34,423 nucleotides of DNA from Fibrobacter sp. (lineage in GTDB: Bacteria > Krumholzibacteriota > Krumholzibacteriia > LZORAL124-64-63), in assembly GCA_020718045.1 (NCBI GenBank), contig DYDD01000002.1, forward strand, positions 25,775 through 60,197, given 5' to 3'. The position numbers and the translations under genes are program-made. Positions 27,549 through 34,423 of this stretch are shown one piece after another. Each line of letters begins with the position of its first letter. Positions within the stretch are counted from its first letter, which is position 1. Under the pieces are notes generated by a model. That model saw nothing but the letters and a program-made list of their open reading frames with translations, did no database searches and was not told the origin of the DNA.

Positions 27549-30215
27549 TCACAGCAGACCTCCCGTGAACCTGACGCCGATCTCGATGCGGCGAGGCGGG
27601 TAGAACCTGGTCGGGTTGGCCAGCGTGGCGCGGTCCAGGTCGGGGAAGCGGGAATAGTAGGGACTGCCGGTGTCGGCGAAGATCCCGCCGTTGAAGTACC
27701 GCGTGTCGAACGCGTTGAAGACGCGCAGGAAGGCGCTGGCGCCGTCGCCGAACTCCCTCTCGGCGCGCAGGTCCACGAGCATACCGCCCGGCTTGGTGGC
27801 CGAGTTGGTGTCGAGCCCGCCGCCGTATCCCCGCTCGATCACCGGCGTGTAGGGCTGGCCGCTGACCAGGCGCACGACCGTGCTGATGTTGAGACCCGCG
27901 CCCGCGGCCAGGGCGGCCGTCAGGTTCAGCGTGTGTCGCTGGTCCCAGTTGAAGGGCGCCAGCCGGGGCTGGGCGTCCTCGCCGTTGGTCGCCCGCGTGA
28001 AGGTCTCGTAGGGGTCGCTCGAGTTGCCCATCGCCCGCTGCCAGGTGTAGTCGAGCGAGACGCTGGCCGGGCCGAGCCGGCGGTGGTCGAGGCCGACGGT
28101 CACGCCGAAGACGCTGCCGAAATCGACGTTCGTGAGCCGCGCGTACGGCACCCCCATGTAGGTGTCGACGAACTCCACGCCGAGCAGGTCGCGGATGTCC
28201 TTGTAGAAGGTCGTCACCTCGAAGCCGAAGTCCTGGTCCAGGGCGTGCTTGTAGCCGATCTCGTACTGCACGGTGGTCTCGGGCCTGACGTCGGGATTGC
28301 CGAGCACGCCCAGGCGGGACTCCTGTCCGGCCTGCAGGTTGGCCACCGCATCGTAGTTGGCGTTGCTGAAGATGGTGCCGATGGCGGGGAACTGCCGGAA
28401 GTGCCCGTAGGCGAAGTGGATCGCCGCGTAGTCCTCGATCGGATAGGCGATGCCGATGCGCGGCGAGACGGAGGTCTTGACCGACGTGTCCTGCGGGTGC
28501 GACAGCGGCGCCCCTTCGATCGCGTTCGCGGGGTTGGCCAGATCGCTGGGGATCGTCGCCCTGGCGTCGAAGTACTCGAAGCGCAGGCCGGCGCGCACGG
28601 TGAGGTCCGGGTATTCCACCTGGTCCTGCAGGAAGGCGGCGCCCATGATCGGGTGGTAGGACTGGATCGGCAGGAAGTTCGGCGGGTTGTCGATGTACCG
28701 GGTCAGGTGCTCGACGACCTCGCCGTCGACGTTGTCGCTGGTGAAGACGAGGTGGCCGGGCGTGCCGTACCTCACCACGGGGTTGCTGACCTCGAAGCCC
28801 GTCTTGAACTGGTGCTCGCGCGTCGCCATGGTGACCAGCGACCCCTTGAACACCCAGTCGTCGGTCTTCTGGTAGAACCGCGTGAAATCGTAGCCTTCGA
28901 CGACGGCGCCGTCCTCGTAGTTGGCGTTGCCGTCGGCGGCGCCGGCCGAATCGTAGCGGGCGTCGTAGACGTCGTCGAAGACGAAGTGCTCGTACTTGAC
29001 CAGGTTCTGGCGGATGTTCAGCTCCGCGTACGTGTTCTCCCCGAAGGTGTGGGTCACGTCCAGACCGTGGGTGATGGAGAACCGGTCCTGGGAGGAGAGT
29101 CCGTCGGGATTGAAGCGGAAGGCCCAGTTGTTGCCCTGGCTCTCGTTGAGGCCGACCAGGGCCTGGTAGTTGAGCTTCGTCCCCTCCAGGGAGCTGTTGG
29201 TCAGCTTGACCACGCCGCTCCACTCGCGGTTGAAGCCCAGCGGCACCTCCTCGCCGTCGCCGGTGGGGTTGAAGACCAGGTTCCCGTAGTCGTGGTCGTC
29301 GGTGGGCAGGAAGCGCCGCGTCGCGTAGATGTAGTCGTTGAAGAGGGAGCGGCGCACGCTCGCCAGGAACACCGTATCGCGCCACGGCGTGGGGCCGCTG
29401 ACCGACGCCTGGTAGTTCTGGATCCCCGTGGGGTGGATCGTCTCGTCGGCGCGCCGGGCCCCGGAGCGGCCGGGGAAGAAGAAGCCGCCGGTGTAGGCCT
29501 CGCCGTTCCAGCGGAACTCCTCGGTGCCTTCCTTCAGCACGGCGTTCACGACGCCGCTCATCGCCTGCCCGTACTCGGCGTCGAAGGTGCCGCTGATGAC
29601 CTGCACCTCCTGCAGGAGCGAGCGGTCGACCGAGACGATGGACCGGTTGTCGAAGGCGTTGTTCACGCTGACGCCGTCGACCTGGTACTGGACCTCGCCG
29701 CTGCGCCCGCCGCGGAAGTGGCCGTCGACCACGCCCGCCTGCAGGTTCACGACGTCGTTCAGCTCCTGGACCGGCAGGGCCTCGATGTCCTCGCTGGTCA
29801 ACGTCGTCTGCGAACTCGTCGAGGCCAGCTCGACGGGCGGCCGTTCGGCGGTGATCACGACCTCGGCGGCGCGGAGCGTGGTCTCGCCCATCCTGATGTC
29901 CTGGCGGGTCGTGTTGTCCGACGAGACGAGCACGTTGCGGATCGTCAGCGGGTCGAAGCCGAGCCGCGCGACCTTCAAGTCGTAGGCGCCGGGCGCCACG
30001 TTGAGGATGTTGTAGTGGCCCTCGGCGTCGGTGTAGGCGCCCAGACGCGTGCCGACCACCACGACGGTGGCGGCCACCACGGGTTTGCCGTCGCCGTCGA
30101 GGATGCGGCCGGCGATGCGGCCGACGGTGCCGCCGAACAGCAGGGCCGGCGCCGACAGCAGCGCCAGGACCGCGATCGTCCATCGTGCGGAACTCGTCCA
30201 GGCGGTACGGCTCAC
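27549..30215 (-). CDS. TonB-dependent outer-membrane receptor with N-terminal CarboxypepD_reg-like domain
   Basis: GRILDGDGKPVVAATVVVVGTRLGAYTDAEGHYNILNVAPGAYDLKV; plug VITAERPPVELASTSSQTTLTSEDIEALPVQELNDVVNLQAGVV...VDGVSVNN...GTFDAEYGQAMSGVVNAVLKEG; long beta-barrel. Confidence 0.9.
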   Translation of the reverse strand: MSRTAWTSSARWTIAVLALLSAPALLFGGTVGRIAGRILDGDGKPVVAATVVVVGTRLGAYTDAEGHYNILNVAPGAYDLKVARLGFDPLTIRNVLVSSDNTTRQDIRMGETTLRAAEVVITAERPPVELASTSSQTTLTSEDIEALPVQELNDVVNLQAGVVDGHFRGGRSGEVQYQVDGVSVNNAFDNRSIVSVDRSLLQEVQVISGTFDAEYGQAMSGVVNAVLKEGTEEFRWNGEAYTGGFFFPGRSGARRADETIHPTGIQNYQASVSGPTPWRDTVFLASVRRSLFNDYIYATRRFLPTDDHDYGNLVFNPTGDGEEVPLGFNREWSGVVKLTNSSLEGTKLNYQALVGLNESQGNNWAFRFNPDGLSSQDRFSITHGLDVTHTFGENTYAELNIRQNLVKYEHFVFDDVYDARYDSAGAADGNANYEDGAVVEGYDFTRFYQKTDDWVFKGSLVTMATREHQFKTGFEVSNPVVRYGTPGHLVFTSDNVDGEVVEHLTRYIDNPPNFLPIQSYHPIMGAAFLQDQVEYPDLTVRAGLRFEYFDARATIPSDLANPANAIEGAPLSHPQDTSVKTSVSPRIGIAYPIEDYAAIHFAYGHFRQFPAIGTIFSNANYDAVANLQAGQESRLGVLGNPDVRPETTVQYEIGYKHALDQDFGFEVTTFYKDIRDLLGVEFVDTYMGVPYARLTNVDFGSVFGVTVGLDHRRLGPASVSLDYTWQRAMGNSSDPYETFTRATNGEDAQPRLAPFNWDQRHTLNLTAALAAGAGLNISTVVRLVSGQPYTPVIERGYGGGLDTNSATKPGGMLVDLRAEREFGDGASAFLRVFNAFDTRYFNGGIFADTGSPYYSRFPDLDRATLANPTRFYPPRRIEIGVRFTGGLL

Positions 30216-30242
30216 GTCAGGTCATCCTCCGTGGTTGCGGAA

Positions 30243-30272
30243 CCGGCGGCGCGGGTCGCCCCGCGCCGCCGG
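30243..30272 (-). other. Intercistronic GC-rich hairpin (13-bp perfect stem, 4-nt loop)
   Basis: CCGGCGGCGCGGG-TCGC-CCCGCGCCGCCGG between the CBM9-like gene stop and the TonB receptor start; no T-tract. Confidence 0.6.
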
Positions 30273-30284
30273 CCCCGCCGTGGC

Positions 30285-32168
30285 TCACTTCAGGTAGATC
30301 GTCTTGCCGCGCAGCGTCTCGCGCAGCGCGCCGCTCTCCGGGTCCACCATCTGCAGCCGGTACAGGTACACGCCGGCCCCGTGGTCGCTCGCCTCGAACA
30401 GCGGGATGGTGAACTGGCCGCCGTCCTGGACGCCGAGCGGACGCCGTTCGATCGTGCGGCCCCTGACGTCGAAGACCTCGAACACCACCTGGCTGCGCTG
30501 CGGCAGCGAGTACATGATCATCGGGTGCGACGAGGCGTTCAGGAGCTGCTGCGCCGCGGCGTAGCCGTCGCCCTGCCCGCCGTCGTTCACCGCGGTGGCG
30601 CCGGCGCTGATGTGCCCCCAGGCCGCGCAGCAGTTGCCCTCGTACTCGCGGTACCACCAGGTGCGCGTGCCGTAGCTGTCGGTATAGGGCGTGAACGAGT
30701 CGCCGTCGAGCAGGGTGACGCCCGGGAAGAAGGCACGATCGCCCAGGCCGACGGGATAGCCCAGGGCCGTGAGGTCGAGCGCCAGCTCGGCGGTGAAGCC
30801 GGTGTCGGGCGCGAGTCCCAGGGTGTCGACGACCGTGCCCGCCATCAGCGAGACGGCGAGCTCGGCGGTGGTCTCCGCGATCATGCTGGCCAGGTAGTCC
30901 TGGGGGATCCCCGCCCCGTCGGGGCCGACCTGGAACGACAGTCGCTGTCCCTGGAGATTGTTGTCGCCACCGCGCTCGTCACGGTCGTTGATCGAGACCA
31001 GGAAGCCGTCCCAGCGGCTGAAGTCGGGGTGGTACTGGACCACCATGTCCCGCGACTCGAAGCCCATGTAGAGCGTGTCGTCCTTGACGTACATCTTGAC
31101 GGTCGCATCGGCCGGATCGACCACGAAGGCCGTGCCGCCGTTGACCGGAGGCTGGTACTGCCCGGCCCGGTGACTGCCGACGCCGGGGTAGGTCTCGCGC
31201 AGCGCGTCGTCGCCCCAGCGGATGTCGATCGAGAAGATGCCGGGATCGCTCCAGACGGCCTCGTTCAGCACGCCGTCGATCGTGGCCGCGGTGCCGAGCG
31301 TGTTGATGACGATCTCGGGCTCGATGACCGGGGCGGGGCCGGAGGCCGTCGTCACGACGGGATCGGCGTGGATGCGGACCTCGTTGTACCAGACGGCGTT
31401 GCCCCAGGGGGCCTGCCACCACGTGCGCGTGGAGCTGAAGCGCAGGGCGTCGATGGGCCAGAACCAGTCCGTGTCGTAGATCGAGCAGTTCCACTCGACG
31501 ATGTCGCCGCCGGCCTGGGTGGCGTCGTAGCCCATGGCAGCCAGGTCGAAGCGCATCTCGACGGTGTAGCCGACGTCGTTGGCCGTGTCGCTGTTCTGGA
31601 GGCCGTTGATGACGGTCACGGCGTCCCAGGCCGCGATCTGCTCGGGGGTGCGGGGACCGCTGCTGGGAGGCCAGACGCCCCAGCGGCCGATGAACGTCGG
31701 CTGCTGCGTCGTGGGCTGCGGGTCGGTGGTGTCGGGGTTCCACCAGCTGTAGAAGTACTCGGCGACGGGCTTGGGGTAGCCGACGACGGCGTGGTCCTTC
31801 AGCCCCATCAGGAAGCCGTCGAAGCGGGCCCAGTCCTTGGAGCCGCCGATGGACTGGTCGTTCACTTCGAAGCCGATGTAGAGCTGGTTGTCCTTGGTGA
31901 GGAACCGCATGGTGGCGAAGGTGATGTCCGTGGGGGGCCACCCGGCTTCCATCTTCCAGCCGCTGCCCGGGATGCCGGGGTCCACGCCGAACTCGATGGT
32001 CTTCGACTCGGCGGCGGCCCAGGCGGCTTCGTTCAGGACGCCGTCGAGCGTGATGGGGGCGGACGTGGTCCGGGCCCAGATCGCGTCCTCGCGGACGGCC
32101 TGCGCCTGGACGGCGACGGCGGACAGGCAAGCCGCTGCCACAAGCAACAACATGGTCATGCGTTTCAC
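30285..32168 (-). CDS. Secreted protein with two CBM9-like domains and a T9SS/FlgD-Ig-type tail
   Basis: Two repeats: APITLDGVLNEAAWAAAESKTIEF...LYIGFEVND and AATIDGVLNEAVWSDPGIFSI...LYMGFESRD; tail QVVFEVFDVRGRTIERRPLG...GVYLYRLQMVD. AGGAGG 8 nt upstream of the GTG at 32168; alternative upstream start at 32219. Confidence 0.75.
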   Translation of the reverse strand: MKRMTMLLLVAAACLSAVAVQAQAVREDAIWARTTSAPITLDGVLNEAAWAAAESKTIEFGVDPGIPGSGWKMEAGWPPTDITFATMRFLTKDNQLYIGFEVNDQSIGGSKDWARFDGFLMGLKDHAVVGYPKPVAEYFYSWWNPDTTDPQPTTQQPTFIGRWGVWPPSSGPRTPEQIAAWDAVTVINGLQNSDTANDVGYTVEMRFDLAAMGYDATQAGGDIVEWNCSIYDTDWFWPIDALRFSSTRTWWQAPWGNAVWYNEVRIHADPVVTTASGPAPVIEPEIVINTLGTAATIDGVLNEAVWSDPGIFSIDIRWGDDALRETYPGVGSHRAGQYQPPVNGGTAFVVDPADATVKMYVKDDTLYMGFESRDMVVQYHPDFSRWDGFLVSINDRDERGGDNNLQGQRLSFQVGPDGAGIPQDYLASMIAETTAELAVSLMAGTVVDTLGLAPDTGFTAELALDLTALGYPVGLGDRAFFPGVTLLDGDSFTPYTDSYGTRTWWYREYEGNCCAAWGHISAGATAVNDGGQGDGYAAAQQLLNASSHPMIMYSLPQRSQVVFEVFDVRGRTIERRPLGVQDGGQFTIPLFEASDHGAGVYLYRLQMVDPESGALRETLRGKTIYLK

Positions 32169-32215
32169 GGTAGGTACCTCCTGGGTGTCTGCGACGTCAA
32201 GCATGCCGGTGGGGG

Positions 32216-33265
32216 TCATCGCTGTTGGTCCGTATCCGCGCCGGTGTAGGCGTCCGCCGTCGTCGACGGCCGGGCTCCGCAGGAGCTGCGGACCTTCAAC
32301 GCGACGTCGATGGTCTGGACGGTCACCTTCGCTCCGTCGGGATCGGACAGGGTGTCGAGCATCAGCCGCACGGCCTTCTGGCCGAGGGCGTAGGCATCGA
32401 CGTGGACTGTGGTCAGAGGGGGACGCATGTACTGGGCGATGGCGATGTTGTCGAAGCCGACGACGGCCACGTCCTGCGGCACCGAGAGGCCGGCGTTGCC
32501 CAGGGCGCTCATCAGGCCGATGGCCATGCAGTCGTTGGCCGCGAAGACGGCGGTCGGCCGCGGCCGCCGGTCCAGCAGGGCCGCCGCGGCGGCGTAGCCG
32601 GAAGACTCCCGGAAATCCCCCTGCACGACGAGTTCGTCGCGCGGCTGGATCCCGGCCTCCGCCAGGCCGCGGCGGTAGCCGCGCAGGCGCTCCTCGGCGT
32701 CGACGTTGCCCGCGGGACCCGCGACCATCGCGATCTCGCGGTGGCCGAGCCCGACCAGGTGCGCCACGACGGCGCGGGCGCCCGAGAAGCTGGCGATGGA
32801 CACCGAACTGCAGCCGTCGACGGCGAAGGGAGGGCTGATCAGCACCACCGGCAGGCGGCGGCGGATCTTGGTGACCGACTCGACGGTGATGCTGTCGGGA
32901 GCCATCATCACCAGCCCGTCGATGCGCCCGCGCATGGCCCGGGTGGCCGTCAGGACGTCCTCGACGCTGGCGTGCGAACCCGAGATCAGGGTCTGGTACT
33001 TCTCGCGCTTGGCCAGCTGGTCGATGCCGCGGATGACTTCGGAGAAGAAGTCCCCGAAGAGGTCGGGGAGCAGGACGCCGAGGGTGCTGGAGCGGCTGGT
33101 GGTCAGGCTGCGGGCGGCGCCGTTGGGCCAGTAGTCGAGGGCCGAAGCCGCCGCCCAGACCTGCAGCGCCGTTTCCTCGTTGACGGCACTGCTGCCGTTG
33201 AAGACCCGCGACACGGTGGCGATCGATACCCCGGCTGTCTTGGCGACATCTCGGATCGTGGCCAT
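32216..33265 (-). CDS. LacI-family transcriptional regulator
   Basis: N-terminal HTH MATIRDVAKTAGVSIATVSRVFNGSSAVNEETALQVWAAASALDYWPNGAARSLTTSRS; periplasmic-binding-like effector domain. Confidence 0.93.
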   Translation of the reverse strand: MATIRDVAKTAGVSIATVSRVFNGSSAVNEETALQVWAAASALDYWPNGAARSLTTSRSSTLGVLLPDLFGDFFSEVIRGIDQLAKREKYQTLISGSHASVEDVLTATRAMRGRIDGLVMMAPDSITVESVTKIRRRLPVVLISPPFAVDGCSSVSIASFSGARAVVAHLVGLGHREIAMVAGPAGNVDAEERLRGYRRGLAEAGIQPRDELVVQGDFRESSGYAAAAALLDRRPRPTAVFAANDCMAIGLMSALGNAGLSVPQDVAVVGFDNIAIAQYMRPPLTTVHVDAYALGQKAVRLMLDTLSDPDGAKVTVQTIDVALKVRSSCGARPSTTADAYTGADTDQQR

Positions 33266-33365
33266 CTGCTTCTCCCGACAGCGCCTCCTGCGTGACGATC
33301 GCACGCCCTCCCTGTCGCGTGCGTTCAGGCGAGCCTTCTCCGGAATGTGTTTTCCGTGAGCGCCA

Positions 33366-33379
33366 TGTAAACGGTTTCA
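33366..33379. promoter_or_regulatory. LacI-family operator-like palindrome
   Basis: TGTAAACGGTTTCA fits the generic LacI/CcpA-type operator TGNAANCGNTTNCA exactly; lies between lacI and the divergent GH94-like gene. Confidence 0.7.
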
Positions 33380-33504
33380 TAGTTTCAACCGCATGTCAAC
33401 CCCCCAATTGACAAATGGGTTGAAATCACCTAATCGTTGCCGTGAATCCGAGGGGACCACGACCTGATCCGCCTCGCCGTACCCCGTGCCGGGAGCTGCT
33501 GCAG

Positions 33505-34423
33505 ATGGACGACGGTCGTTTACCCCGCATTCCGGATCCGTGCCGGCCCTCGCCGCCCGCCGCCGTGCTGGCCGCCGCCGGCACGACCACCCTGATCACG
33601 GCCCACGGGACCGGTTTCACGGCCAAAAACGGCGTGAACCTCAGCCTTTGGCGAGGGGATCGCGTCATCGACGGTGATGGATCGTTCCATTACATCAGGG
33701 ATCGTGAGAATTTTCAGTACTGGATCCTGGGAAGATCAGGATCTGACGGCACGTCATCGGTCCGGCGGGCCATCTGGGAGCCCGGCGTCTTCACGATCGA
33801 GCATGAACAGGCCGGGATCGCCGCCCGCCTGGAGATCTGCGTCGATCCCGACGGCTGCGAGATCCGGCGCACCACGTTGACCAACCGATCCGGGCGGCGT
33901 CGTTGGCTGGACCTGACCGTTGCCGCCGAGGTCGTCCTGGCGCCGGCGGCGGCGCACGCGTCCCATCCCGTATTCTCCAACCTCTTTCTACAGACGGAGT
34001 TCGAAGCTTCGTCGCGGGCGCTGCTGGTCCGCCGCCGCCCCCGCGGAGCCGATGAATCCCCCCCCTGGCTGATCCTGGCGGATCTGGGGCACGAGACCCC
34101 CGAATACGAGACGGATCGCAGTCGCTTCCTGGGCCGCGGCGGCAGCCTTTTGCGGCCGGCCGCCATGTCCGCGACCGGCCCGCTGTCCGGCACCGCGGGC
34201 AACGTCCTGGATCCCGTAGCCGCGCTGCGACGCACCCTGACCCTCGATCCCGATGAGCACGTCGTCTGCAGCCGTCTGCTGGGAGCCGCCAGGGACCGCG
34301 ATGCCGCGCTGGCCCTGGTCCGCGACCGGGCCGGACGGCGCAGCACGGCGGCGGCGTTTGCGGGCGCTCGGGAAGCGGCGCGGCAAGCGCAGAGGCGCTC
34401 CGGGCTCTCCGCCGCGGACGCCG
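33505..34423 (+). CDS. GH94-like glycoside phosphorylase (NdvB C-terminal-like / beta-1,2-oligoglucan phosphorylase candidate), truncated by window edge
   Basis: Open frame from the ATG at 33505 (GGGAG RBS) to the window end: LSLWRGDRVIDGDGSFHYIRDRENFQYW, EIRRTTLTNRSGRRRWLDLTVAAEVVLAPAAAHASHPVFSNLFLQTEFEASSRALLVRRRPRGADESPPWLILADLGHETPEYETDRSRFLGRGGSLLRPAAM, LSGTAGNVLDPVAALRRTL. These are hallmark GH94/cyclic beta-1,2-glucan synthase segments. Missing from the ORF track because it is open at the edge. Confidence 0.82.
   Translation, partial: MDDGRLPRIPDPCRPSPPAAVLAAAGTTTLITAHGTGFTAKNGVNLSLWRGDRVIDGDGSFHYIRDRENFQYWILGRSGSDGTSSVRRAIWEPGVFTIEHEQAGIAARLEICVDPDGCEIRRTTLTNRSGRRRWLDLTVAAEVVLAPAAAHASHPVFSNLFLQTEFEASSRALLVRRRPRGADESPPWLILADLGHETPEYETDRSRFLGRGGSLLRPAAMSATGPLSGTAGNVLDPVAALRRTLTLDPDEHVVCSRLLGAARDRDAALALVRDRAGRRSTAAAFAGAREAARQAQRRSGLSAADA

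Noticed and set aside
24301-27603. 1100-aa plus-strand ORF opposite the Fn3-like protein
   Set aside because: Antisense shadow ORF with biased composition and no recognisable domain.
27933-32249. 1438-aa plus-strand ORF opposite the TonB receptor and CBM9-like genes
   Set aside because: Antisense shadow ORF in high-GC DNA; low-complexity composition (V/G/D/R/A rich), no family motifs, while the minus-strand frames have signal peptides, domains and RBSs.

Overview
High-GC bacterial window with no RNA genes, CRISPR arrays or mobile elements that I could support. Four parts are visible. (1) 1-11.5 kb: an O-antigen/exopolysaccharide locus. It has a truncated asnB (1-122, minus), a WecA/WbpL-type initiating transferase, a WbpV-like reductase/epimerase, three GT4-type glycosyltransferases, two tandem paralogous Wzy-like polymerases, a Wzx flippase and a WbpM/CapD-type 4,6-dehydratase, mostly in one tightly overlapping minus-strand operon. 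(2) 11.6-17.4 kb: a Tat-exported YcbK/DUF882 peptidase, an 8 x CXXCH (octaheme) cytochrome resembling the OTR family, a secreted repeat protein interrupted by one in-frame TAG, and an isolated DsrC/TusE-like gene with both C-terminal cysteines (CX10C). (3) 17.5-20.6 kb: a large secreted metallophosphoesterase with a Por-secretion-type tail. (4) 20.6-34.4 kb: the most interesting part, a polysaccharide-utilisation-like locus. On the minus strand it reads lacI - CBM9-like secreted protein - TonB-dependent receptor - large Fn3-like secreted protein - PorV/PorQ-like - PF10091/GH144-like glucanase - uncharacterised secreted protein - terminator. A truncated GH94-like phosphorylase is divergent on the plus strand, and a perfect LacI-family operator-type palindrome lies between lacI and GH94. 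I propose a SusD-less, T9SS/PorV-associated beta-1,2-glucan uptake and degradation system. All family calls come from motif reading by eye; no searches were run.
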